The position numbers and the translations under genes are program-made. 53,453 nt of DNA from the NCBI RefSeq assembly GCF_001556045.1, contig NZ_LSIC01000057.1, positions 1 to 53,453 on the forward strand, written 5' to 3'. This stretch comes from Bradyrhizobium sp. CCH5-F6 (GTDB lineage: Bacteria > Pseudomonadota > Alphaproteobacteria > Rhizobiales > Xanthobacteraceae). Below, one piece after another: positions 7,226 through 15,613 of this stretch; positions within the stretch are counted from its first letter, which is position 1; each line of letters starts with the position of its first letter. Under the pieces are notes generated by a model, which was not told where the DNA came from, did no database searches, and saw only the letters and a list, made by a program, of their open reading frames with translations.

Positions 7226-8658
7226 ATGTATCCGAAAGTTCAGATGTTCATCGCCGGCGAGTGGACCGATGGTTCGTCCGGCAAGTCGGAGGACATCCTC
7301 AATCCCGCCACCGGCCAGCCGATCGGCAAGACCCCGCATGCCTCGCGCGGAGATCTCGACCGCGCGCTGGACGCCGCCAAGGCCGGCTTCGAGGTGTGGC
7401 GCAAGACCTCGCCGTTCGATCGTTACAAGCTGATGCGCAAGGCCGCCGACATCATCCGCTCCCGCGCCGCCGAGATTGCGCCCGTGATGACCATGGAGCA
7501 GGGCAAGCCGGTGGTGGAAGCGCAGGGCGAGACCATGCTGGCCGGCGACCTCATCGACTGGTTCGCGGAAGAGGCGCGCCGCGCCTATGGCCGCATCGTG
7601 CCGCCGCGGATGGGCAATGTCTCGCAACTCGTGACCAAGGAGCCGGTCGGCCCGGTCGCGGCCTTCACGCCCTGGAATTTCCCGATCAATCAGGCGGTGC
7701 GGAAGATCTCGGCCGCGCTTGCCGCCGGCTGCTCGATCATCGTCAAGGGCCCGGAAGAAACCCCTGCGAGCTGCATGGAGCTGGTGCGCGCCTATGCGGA
7801 CGCCGGCATTCCGCCTGGAGTCGTCCAGCTGGTGTTCGGGGTGCCTTCGGAAGTGTCGGAATATCTCATTCCCCATCCGGTCATCCGCAAGATCAGCTTC
7901 ACCGGCTCGACCGCGGTCGGCAAGCATCTGGCCGCGCTCGCCGGCTGCACATGAAGCGCGTCACCATGGAGCTCGGCGGCCATGCGCCGGCGATCGTGTT
8001 TGCGGACGCCGATCTCGACAACGCCGCAAAAATCCTGTCGGCCAACAAGTTCCGCAACGCCGGCCAGGTCTGCGTCTCACCGACGCGCTTCCTGGTGCAT
8101 GAGAGCGTCTACGAGCCTTTCGTCGACAAGTTCGTGGCGGCGGCAAAGAGCCTCAAGGTCGGCAACGGTCTCGACAAGGAGACCCGCATGGGGCCGCTGG
8201 CGAACCCGCGCCGCGTCGACGCCATGGAGGGCTTCGTCTCCGACGCGGTCCAGCGCGGCGCCAAGGTCAAGGCCGGCGGCAAGCGTATCGGCAATGAAGG
8301 CTTCTTCTTCGAGCCGACGGTGCTCACGGACGTGCCGCGCGACGCGCGGATCATGAACGAGGAGCCGTTCGGCCCGCTCGCACCGATCACCGCCTTCCGC
8401 AGCTATGACGAGGTGGTGGCCGAGGCCAACCGCCTGCCTTATGGGCTCGCGGCCTATGCCTACACGACCTCGACCAAGACGATGCAGGCCATCGGTGCCG
8501 ACATCGAGAGCGGCATGGTCTCGATCAACCATCACGGCCTCGCGCTGCCTGAAGTGCCGTTCGGCGGCATCAAGGATTCCGGTTACGGCTCCGAAGGCGG
8601 CCTCGAGGCGATCGAGGGTTACCTCAACACGAAGTTCGTGACCCAGGCGAGCGCCTAA
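7226..8658 (+). pseudogene. NAD(P)-dependent succinate-semialdehyde dehydrogenase-like, frameshifted
   Basis: Two overlapping frames together give one aldehyde dehydrogenase of about 477 residues, the normal size for the GabD-like family. The first half (7226-7954) carries the cofactor-binding [13 protein letters not shown] and [18 protein letters not shown], then hits TGA. The second half (7951-8658) carries the catalytic glutamate motif TMELGGHAP, the catalytic cysteine motif RNAGQVCVSP and EEPFGPL. Restoring one C in GGCTGCAC near 7944 would read AGLHMKRV and rejoin the frames. By chance the break creates an ATGA stop/start overlap. It is either a real inactivating mutation or an assembly error. 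The start is set by AGGAGG at 7212-7217. Confidence 0.88.
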
Positions 8659-8749
8659 GGAAAAGTCGCGTCGTGATTTCGGGGCGCGCGCCAAGGAGCG
8701 CGCCCCGGAACGGCGGCGGGTAGCACCTGCGTTGCCTGGCAGGCGAGAC

Positions 8750-10273
8750 ATGAACAACAGCCGTCACCCGAGCAAGCGCCTGTCCCTTGCCGGGATGCAT
8801 ATCGACCGGACCTCCGCGGTGCCGCTGCACTTGCAGATCGCGAAGCATATCCGGGACGGCATTTTGTGCGGCGCCTTTCCCGCAGGAACACACTTTCTCG
8901 GTTCGCGCGAGATCGCGCGCGAACTGGGATGCTCGCGGACCGTCGTGCTGACGGCCTGGGATCTGCTCTACGCCGAGGGCTATCTCGAATCGACGCCGCG
9001 CGGCAGCGTCATGGTGGCATCGGTTGGGTCGCCTCATGCCGAGCCATCGTCCAGCTTGTCTGCGGCCAGGCCCGCCCACATGTCGGAGCGCTGGCGATCG
9101 CTGCTGGACTCCAACTACGAGACCAACTGGCCGTCGGAGTTCAGTCCGGGCGCACCTGACATTTCAACCTTTCCCTTCAAGGATTGGTCGCGCTTGCTGC
9201 GCCAGACCTGGCAGAATCCAAGGGAGCACGAATGCCTTGATCTTCCGCCCGAAGGCCATCCGCGGTTGCGGAGCGAGATCGCGAACTTCCTCGGCTCCGT
9301 GCGCGGTCTCGTTTGCTCGCCTGAAGAGGTGGTCGTCACCTCCGGCACGTCGGGGGCACTGGATTTCTGCAGCCGGATGATCCTCGATCCCGGCGACGAG
9401 GTCTGGGTCGAGGAGCCCGGCTTCGTCGAGGCGCGATGGGCGCTCACCGCGGCCGGCGCAAACATCGTTCCGATTCCGGTCGACGACAAGGGGCTGGTCG
9501 TCTCGGAAGGGATTCGGCGCGCACCACGCGCGCGGCTGATCGTGGTCACACCGTCGCATCAATACCCGCTCGGGATCAGCATGGGCCTGGAGCGGCGGCT
9601 CGAACTTCTCGACTGGGCGAACAGGAACGACGTCTGGGTGATCGAGGATGACTACAATTCGGAGTTCAGGCATCAGGACAGCATGATCGCCTCGCTGCGC
9701 TCGCTCGATCGCGAGGGCCGGGTGATCTATTTCGGCACCTTCTCGAAGATCATGATGCCGAACCTGCGGCTCGGATACCTCGTCGCGAACAGGCATTTCA
9801 TCGAAGGGTTCGCCAAGGGCCGCGCGCGCATCGACGTGCACACATCCGGCATCGGACAGCTTGCTTTGGCGGAATTCATGCGGGAAGGCCATCTGCTGCG
9901 GCACCTGCGCGCAATGCGGCGGGTCTATGCCGCGAGGCGAAAGGCGCTGATCGACGCGATCGGAGCCCTGATGCCGGATGATCTGACCGTGTCCTCCGCC
10001 GTCACCGGCCTGCACCTGGTGGCGCTGTTCACCGATGCAATGCAGGCGCGGATGAGCGATCGGGAGGCGGCCGCGGTCCTGAAGCAGGCCGGCATCCACG
10101 TGCAACCGCTGTCGCAGAATTTTCTGGAACGACCGACGCGGCAAGGCCTGGTGTTCGGGTACGGGCGGCTGCGAGTTGAGGATGCCGCTCCGCTGCTTGC
10201 GAGGATTGCAGCCTGCATCGGCCGCGCTTCTCCCAATGCACCATCCGAACCGCGCAAGACGCTCTCTTACTGA
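8750..10273 (+). CDS. MocR/GabR-type regulator (GntR HTH fused to PLP aminotransferase fold)
   Basis: This protein of 507 residues has a winged-helix GntR domain at the N-terminus (PLHLQIAKHIRDGIL, GSREIARELGCSRTVV, roughly residues 20-75). It is joined by a linker to a fold-type I aminotransferase domain. The PLP lysine lies in YFGTFSKIMMP, followed by RLGYLVA. MocR proteins sense amines or amino aldehydes through PLP; the best known, GabR, controls GABA aminotransferase and succinate-semialdehyde dehydrogenase. Here the gene follows a broken semialdehyde dehydrogenase and precedes a cluster with a class III aminotransferase, a similar setting. ATG 8750 is preferred to a TTG at 8732. A seven-base inverted repeat (10262-10268/10284-10290) brackets the stop codon. 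Confidence 0.9.
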   Translation: MNNSRHPSKRLSLAGMHIDRTSAVPLHLQIAKHIRDGILCGAFPAGTHFLGSREIARELGCSRTVVLTAWDLLYAEGYLESTPRGSVMVASVGSPHAEPSSSLSAARPAHMSERWRSLLDSNYETNWPSEFSPGAPDISTFPFKDWSRLLRQTWQNPREHECLDLPPEGHPRLRSEIANFLGSVRGLVCSPEEVVVTSGTSGALDFCSRMILDPGDEVWVEEPGFVEARWALTAAGANIVPIPVDDKGLVVSEGIRRAPRARLIVVTPSHQYPLGISMGLERRLELLDWANRNDVWVIEDDYNSEFRHQDSMIASLRSLDREGRVIYFGTFSKIMMPNLRLGYLVANRHFIEGFAKGRARIDVHTSGIGQLALAEFMREGHLLRHLRAMRRVYAARRKALIDAIGALMPDDLTVSSAVTGLHLVALFTDAMQARMSDREAAAVLKQAGIHVQPLSQNFLERPTRQGLVFGYGRLRVEDAAPLLARIAACIGRASPNAPSEPRKTLSY

Positions 10274-10720
10274 TCGTACAATAAAGAGAGGCTGAGCCGA
10301 CCTCCGTGCATAGCTCATAGGCATCTCGATGTCCCGTGCTGCCGATTGATCGCCTGAAAATTAGACAACTGAGTTCGGGCGCTCGAACTACGGCGTAATA
10401 GACATCGCGATTTGCTCAGAGAAATCCGTGATGCCCTGCACGTTTCTGGCGTGGAACAGCGTGCGCTCGCGTGCCGTCCGTGCAGGCATTGCTGCACAAA
10501 AACGTGCATCCCTTGCTGCGGGCGCTCCGCCTGCGGTCTTCTGGCCCAGTGAATTGCAACAACTCTGGCCCTATCGGAGGGCCACAGCTCTGTCGCACGC
10601 TCGCAGGCGGTGGCATGACAGGGGATGCATGATGAGCGCTCTCGGTTCGGCATTCGAGGTTGCGATGGACGGGAAGGGCCCGGCGTCCGGTTCGGACGTC
10701 ACGCATAGCTGACGCCACAC
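10274..10720. other. 447-bp intergenic region upstream of hyuA
   Basis: No convincing gene is present; a 94-codon frame at 10428-10712 has no recognisable motif. The region holds a nine-base inverted repeat, TGCACGTTT (10437-10445) with AAACGTGCA (10500-10508). It also holds a short palindrome, TGGCCCT (10566-10572) with AGGGCCA (10578-10584). Either could be an operator for the adjacent MocR-type regulator. The sequence TGGCCCAGTGAATTGCA (10542-10558) resembles a sigma-54 promoter, but its GG-GC spacing is one base too long. The region is long enough to hold the hyuA promoter, which I cannot place. Confidence 0.5.
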
Positions 10721-12730
10721 ATGAGCTCCCCTGAAAACCACTGGGAAGTCGGCACCGATATCGGTGGCACCTTCACCGATATCATTGCCATCAGGCGCGA
10801 TTCCGCTGAGGCCCGGATCGCGAAAGTGCCGTCGCGCCCTCAGGCGCCGGTTCAGGCGATGCTGGAGGCGATCGAGGCGGTGGGCCTGCGCAAGAGCGAG
10901 GTCAGGCGCTTCGTCCACGGCACCACGCGCGTCACCAACGCGATCGTCGAGAACCGGCTGCCGAAGGTCGCACTGGTCGCGACCGAAGGCTTTGCCGACG
11001 TGCTCGAGATTGCCCGCTATCGCCGGCGCGATCTCTATCGTCTCGACGTCCCGCCCAAATCGCCGCCGCTGGTGCCGCCGGAACGATGCTTCGGGCTTGC
11101 CGAGCGTCTCGATCACGAGGGACGGGTGCTGAAGGCGCTGGAAGAAGCGGAGATCGAGCGTCTGGTGGCCTGGCTGAAGGAGACCGGCGTGCAGAGTGTC
11201 GCGGTGGCCTTGCTTCACGCCTACGCCAATCCGGTCCACGAGAAGATGCTCGGCGAGCGCCTCAAGCACGTCGTCGCCCATGTCTCGCTGTCGCACGAGG
11301 TCAATCCCGAGGCACGCGAATATGAGCGGACTTCGGCGACCGCGTTCAACGCGGCCGCGATGCCGATCGCGGTCGAGTATCTGAGCGAGCTGGAGCAGCG
11401 GCTGCCGATCGGTCCGGGGCTGCAAGTGTTTCATTCCGCCGGCGCCATGATCCCCATCTCGGCGGTGAAGCGGCGACCGCTGGTGATGGCGATGTCGGGA
11501 CCGGCGGCCGGTGTCTCGGCGTCCGTCAGCATCGCGCGCCAGCTCGGCACCTCGCGGATGCTGACGTTCGACATGGGCGGCACCACCACCGACGTCTGCC
11601 TGATCGTCGACGGCCAGGCCGAGATGACCGACGGCCGCATGCTCGGCGACAAGCCGCTGCGCCAGCCGATGCTCGCCGTGCATTCGATCGGTGCGGGCGG
11701 CGGATCGATCGTGCGCAACGGTCCCGGCGGCCTGACGGTCGGGCCGGAGAGTGCCGGCTCCGAGCCGGGGCCGGCCTGCTACGGCCGCGGTGGCACGGAA
11801 CCGACCATCACGGACGCGAACGCCGTGCTCGGCTATCTCAATCCCGAGACCAAGCTTGGTGACCGCATTGGCATCGACATCGAGGCAGCCAGGCGCGTCA
11901 TCGCGCCGATCGCGGGCGCGCTCGGACTGAGCCTGACGGAAACGGCGCTGGGCATCATCAAGGTCGCGAACGCGACCATGGCCCGGGCGCTCCGCCGCGT
12001 CACGGTCGAGCGCGGCATCGATGGACGCGACTGCACGCTGCTCGCCTTCGGTGGCGGCGGCCCGATGCATGCCGCGGGTCTCGCCGATCTCTACGGGATC
12101 GCAGAGGTCGTCGTGCCGAGCGCCTCGAGCGCCTTCTCGGCGCTGGGCTGCCTCACCGCCGATTTCAGCTTCCTCCAGCAGCAGACTCTTCGCGCCGCCC
12201 TCGACGGCATAGATCTCGCACGCGTATCGGAGCGGATCGAGGCCCTGATTGCCGATGCATCCGCGCCGCTGCTTGCCAATGGCGTTGCGAAGGCGGAGAT
12301 CCGGGTCGAGCTGGTCGCCTTGATGCGCTACGCGGCGCAGAACGACGCCATCCCGGTGCCCTTCGTCTTGCCGCCCGATGTCGCCAAGCTCAAGCAGGAT
12401 TTCCTGGCGCGGCATCACGAGCTGTTCGGTTATGCCACGAGCGAGAGCTGCGTCATCGAATCTGTGCGGGTGCAGGCCCGCCGCCCGTCGACCACTGTCG
12501 TGAACCGGCCGGCGACGGCAGCGAGGGCCGTGTCTACAGGCAAGCGCATCTGCTCGTTCGACGGCCTGCACGAGATCGAGACTGCGATCATCGACCGTGC
12601 TTCGCTGGCAGAGATGGTGAGCGGCCCCGCGATCATCGAAGACGCATGGTCAACCGTGGTCGTACCGCCAGGCTGGCAGGCAAAGCCTGATGTATCTGGC
12701 AATCTGTTCCTGACGCGGAGGGGGGCATGA
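10721..12730 (+). CDS. hyuA: Hydantoinase/oxoprolinase alpha subunit (HyuA family)
   Basis: The 669-residue protein begins with the actin-like ATPase motif VGTDIGGTFTDI (about residues 9-20). It also has FVHGTTRVTNAIVE and TFDMGGTTTDVCL, the phosphate-binding loops of the HyuA/HyuB ATP-dependent amidohydrolases such as N-methylhydantoinase and 5-oxoprolinase. These enzymes hydrolyse a cyclic amide bond at the cost of ATP. HyuB follows with an ATGA overlap, so the two should form one enzyme. The exact substrate is not readable; hydantoin is favoured because a hydantoin racemase, a D-hydantoinase and a carbamoylase lie in the same cluster. Acetone carboxylase subunits share this fold but are less likely here. 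Confidence 0.92.
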   Translation: MSSPENHWEVGTDIGGTFTDIIAIRRDSAEARIAKVPSRPQAPVQAMLEAIEAVGLRKSEVRRFVHGTTRVTNAIVENRLPKVALVATEGFADVLEIARYRRRDLYRLDVPPKSPPLVPPERCFGLAERLDHEGRVLKALEEAEIERLVAWLKETGVQSVAVALLHAYANPVHEKMLGERLKHVVAHVSLSHEVNPEAREYERTSATAFNAAAMPIAVEYLSELEQRLPIGPGLQVFHSAGAMIPISAVKRRPLVMAMSGPAAGVSASVSIARQLGTSRMLTFDMGGTTTDVCLIVDGQAEMTDGRMLGDKPLRQPMLAVHSIGAGGGSIVRNGPGGLTVGPESAGSEPGPACYGRGGTEPTITDANAVLGYLNPETKLGDRIGIDIEAARRVIAPIAGALGLSLTETALGIIKVANATMARALRRVTVERGIDGRDCTLLAFGGGGPMHAAGLADLYGIAEVVVPSASSAFSALGCLTADFSFLQQQTLRAALDGIDLARVSERIEALIADASAPLLANGVAKAEIRVELVALMRYAAQNDAIPVPFVLPPDVAKLKQDFLARHHELFGYATSESCVIESVRVQARRPSTTVVNRPATAARAVSTGKRICSFDGLHEIETAIIDRASLAEMVSGPAIIEDAWSTVVVPPGWQAKPDVSGNLFLTRRGA

Positions 12731-14307
12731 AGCTCGATCCGTTCGTCGTCGAAGTCATCAGGCACGGTCTCTCGGCCGCAGCCGAGGAGATGAGCCTGGT
12801 GATGACCCGCTCGGCGCGCTCGCCGCTGTTGCGCGAGGCCGGCGACCTGTCGTCCGCGATTACCGACGGCCACGGCGGTCTGGTCGGGCAGGGGCGCGAC
12901 ATCCCGATCCACCTCGGCGCGATGGCCTACACCATCCCCGAATTGCTGAAGGTGGTGCCGCGCGACAGCCTGAACGACGGCGACGTGCTGATCTACAACG
13001 TCGGCGCGCTCGGCGGCAATCATCTCAACGACGTCAAGGTCGTGCGGCCCGTCTTCGTCGACGGCGACATCGTGGCGTTCGCGGTCAGCCTCGCGCACTG
13101 GCCCGACATCGGCGGCACCTGGCCCGGCAGCTATTTTGCCAAGGCGATCGACACCTTCCAGGAGGCGATGCGGATTCCGCCGGTGCTGATCGCGACCGCG
13201 GCCGGCGTCAATGCGCCCATCGTGCAGCTGCTCAAGGCCAATGTTCGCGACTCCGAATCCTGTGAGGGCGATCTCCTCGCCCAGATCGCCGCGACCAAGG
13301 CCGGCGAGCGGCGCATCGTCGAGCTTTGCCGCGAGCACGGCAAAGCGGTATTCACGGCGGCGCAGTCGCGCCTGCACGATCTCTCCGAAATCGAGATGCG
13401 CGAGGCGATCCGCGCGCTGCCGGACGGCGTCTACGAGGGCGAGGATTATCTCGACGACGGCAGTGAAAACAACGCACCGGCGCGCATCCATGTGAAGATC
13501 ACCATTCGCGGCGACGAGGCGACGTTCGACCTCTCCGGAAGCTGCGACCGCGTCTCCAATTTCTGCAACACGACGCCGTTCATGGCGCGCTCGGCCGTCG
13601 CCTATGCCGCGCGCATCATGAGCGGGCGCGACATGCAGCAGAACGCCGGCGCGCTCAGGCCACTGACCATCATCACGCGCCCGGGCTCGATCCTGGAGCC
13701 CGGATGGACGGCGTCCGTTGCCGCCGGCAATCACGAAACCTCCATGCGGATCGTCGACGCGATTTTCCGCGCGATGCAGGACACCATACCGGAGCGCCTG
13801 TCGGCCGGCGGCGCGACCACCGCGGGCGTGCTGTTCTTTGCCGAGCCGCGGCCGAACGGTTCCTGGAAAATGCTCTACGAGGTTCACGGCGGCGGCGAAG
13901 GCGCGCGCCACGATCGGGATGGCATGTCGGCCACCCGGGTGCATCTGTCCAACACCTCGAACACGCCGGTCGAGGTGATCGAGGCGAGCTACGCGATCCG
14001 GCTCGAGCAGCAGGCCATTCGCAGAAAATCCGGCGGCGCGGGGGCGCATCGCGGCGGTGACGGCTCGGTCCGCACCTACCGCATCCTCGCACATTCGATG
14101 CACCTGACCACCTGCATCGAACGGATGGTGATTGCGCCTTGGGGCATGCAGGGCGGCGAATCCGGCAAGGCCTGTCGTATTTCGCTGGTGAGGCAGGGCG
14201 CGAACGTCGCGATCGACGGCAAGTCGAATCTGGTGCTGCAGCAAGATGATCTCGTCACGATCGAGATGTGCGGCGGCGGCGGCTACGGCGCTGCGGCCGC
14301 AGAGTGA
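12727..14307 (+). CDS. hyuB: Hydantoinase/oxoprolinase beta subunit (HyuB family)
   Basis: The protein has 526 residues and is the usual partner of HyuA. Family signatures include EEMSLVMTRSARSPLLREAGD near the N-terminus, DVLIYNVGALGGNHLNDVK, ALPDGVYEGEDYLDD and the terminal glycine-rich MCGGGGYG. Its ATG overlaps the hyuA stop in ATGA and is preceded by a strong GGAGGGGGGC. The HyuA-HyuB pair carries out ATP-dependent ring opening of hydantoins or related cyclic amides in the cytoplasm. Substrate specificity cannot be set from sequence. Confidence 0.92.
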   Translation: MKLDPFVVEVIRHGLSAAAEEMSLVMTRSARSPLLREAGDLSSAITDGHGGLVGQGRDIPIHLGAMAYTIPELLKVVPRDSLNDGDVLIYNVGALGGNHLNDVKVVRPVFVDGDIVAFAVSLAHWPDIGGTWPGSYFAKAIDTFQEAMRIPPVLIATAAGVNAPIVQLLKANVRDSESCEGDLLAQIAATKAGERRIVELCREHGKAVFTAAQSRLHDLSEIEMREAIRALPDGVYEGEDYLDDGSENNAPARIHVKITIRGDEATFDLSGSCDRVSNFCNTTPFMARSAVAYAARIMSGRDMQQNAGALRPLTIITRPGSILEPGWTASVAAGNHETSMRIVDAIFRAMQDTIPERLSAGGATTAGVLFFAEPRPNGSWKMLYEVHGGGEGARHDRDGMSATRVHLSNTSNTPVEVIEASYAIRLEQQAIRRKSGGAGAHRGGDGSVRTYRILAHSMHLTTCIERMVIAPWGMQGGESGKACRISLVRQGANVAIDGKSNLVLQQDDLVTIEMCGGGGYGAAAAE

Positions 14308-14317
14308 GGGGATTGCG

Positions 14318-15613
14318 ATGAGCAGATTGTTGCGAACCGGGCTGAATGCGGGCGACAGCGCGCCGATGGCCGTGGTCGGCGGCGAGGGCGTCTACTTCCA
14401 CCTGTCCGATGGCCGCAAGCTCATCGACGGCAGCAACACCGGCGGCGGTCTCGGCCATCGCCATCCCGCAATGGTGGACGCGATCCGCCGCGCGGCGGAT
14501 ACGCCTGTCGTCAACGAAGGCTGGACCTGGGTCGGCCGCGAGCGGGCCGCGGACGATCTGATGGCGACCGCTTTCAAAGGCGAGGAGGACTGGGTCGGCG
14601 CGGTGCGATTCTGCATCAGCGGCAGCGAGGCCAACGACATGGCGCTTTCGCTCTGTCAGGCGCTGACGCAGCGGTCCGCCTTGGCGACGCGCGAACGCGC
14701 CTATCACGGCATCACCGGCCTGTCGCGCAGCATGACGGTGCAGCCGCAATGGCACGGCGGTCTCGCCGTGCATGCCGGCGGGTCGAAGCTGCCGGCGCCG
14801 ATGGCGCCGGTCCGGATCCTGCCCGCGCCGGATGGCGCGATCTATGGTGCACCGGCCAACAACAGGCCGCCGAGCGAGTATCTCGCGGATGCCGCGCGGC
14901 TGCTCTCGGACACGGCGGCAACCATCATCGACTACACCCAGGGCGGCATCTACTACGACGGCGCCTATCAGGACGAAGTGGCGCGCTGCGCGCGGCAGGC
15001 GGGCTCTTACTGGATCGCCGACGAGGTCGTCACTGGCGCGGGGCGCGCCGGCCGCTGGTTCGCGTTCCAGGGGGCGCAAAGCCGCCCGGACATCGTCACG
15101 CTGGGCAAGTCGCTCGGCGGCGGCGCGGCGGCGGTGGCGGCGGTCGTGGTGTCCAAGGACATCGTCGAGCGGCTCAAAGGGACGAGCTGGCAGAACTACG
15201 GCACTCTGCGCGGCCATCCCATCAGCATGGCAGCCGTCAGCGCCTATCTCAAGGTCGTCACCGAGGACGGGATTCTGGAGCGTGTGCAGCAGCTCGAGAA
15301 GCTGTTCATCCGCCGCCTGCTCGCGATCGCGCAGAAGCATCCGAGCGTGCAGCGCGTCGCGGGGCAGGGGCTGCACTGGACGGTGGAGCTGCACGGGCCG
15401 GACTGGCGGACCTGGCATGCCGACACCACGGAGGTGCCGATCGCCTCGCGCGTCGCGGAGCGGGCGCTGGAAGCCGGTGCGGTGATCGGTACCAGCGGCG
15501 AGCAGACGTCGCTGTTTCTGGCGCCACCGCTCGTCATTTCCGATCGCGAGGCTGACCAGCTTCTGGACGCGCTCGATCACGGACTCGATATCGCCGACGA
15601 GGAGCACGGGTGA
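14318..15613 (+). CDS. Class III PLP-dependent aminotransferase (GSA-aminotransferase-like)
   Basis: This 431-residue enzyme of the class III (GabT/HemL) superfamily has GSNTGGGLGHRHPAM near the N-terminus and the substrate/PLP loop FCISGSEANDMAL. YWIADEVVTGAGR carries the PLP-contacting aspartate, and TLGKSLGGG carries the Schiff-base lysine. Such enzymes transaminate omega-amino or beta-amino acids. In this operon it could process the amino acid released by the carbamoylase. The frame is open upstream to 14246 inside hyuB, but ATG 14318 is preceded by GAGGGGA and gives the normal N-terminus. It is not the housekeeping heme enzyme by context. Confidence 0.88.
   Translation: MSRLLRTGLNAGDSAPMAVVGGEGVYFHLSDGRKLIDGSNTGGGLGHRHPAMVDAIRRAADTPVVNEGWTWVGRERAADDLMATAFKGEEDWVGAVRFCISGSEANDMALSLCQALTQRSALATRERAYHGITGLSRSMTVQPQWHGGLAVHAGGSKLPAPMAPVRILPAPDGAIYGAPANNRPPSEYLADAARLLSDTAATIIDYTQGGIYYDGAYQDEVARCARQAGSYWIADEVVTGAGRAGRWFAFQGAQSRPDIVTLGKSLGGGAAAVAAVVVSKDIVERLKGTSWQNYGTLRGHPISMAAVSAYLKVVTEDGILERVQQLEKLFIRRLLAIAQKHPSVQRVAGQGLHWTVELHGPDWRTWHADTTEVPIASRVAERALEAGAVIGTSGEQTSLFLAPPLVISDREADQLLDALDHGLDIADEEHG

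Noticed and set aside
10542..10558. Sigma-54-like TGGCCCAGTGAATTGCA upstream of hyuA
   Set aside because: The GG and GC elements are eleven bases apart instead of ten, which sigma-54 does not tolerate well.
10428..10712. 94-codon open frame in the gap before hyuA
   Set aside because: No good ribosome-binding site, no recognisable motif, and it overlaps the inverted repeats.
10571..12571. 666-codon open frame on the minus strand opposite hyuA
   Set aside because: It is the antisense shadow of a well-supported gene in GC-rich DNA; the translation is Arg/His/Asp-rich with no family motif.
12430..14244. 604-codon minus-strand open frame opposite hyuB
   Set aside because: Antisense shadow of hyuB with low-complexity composition and no recognisable domain.
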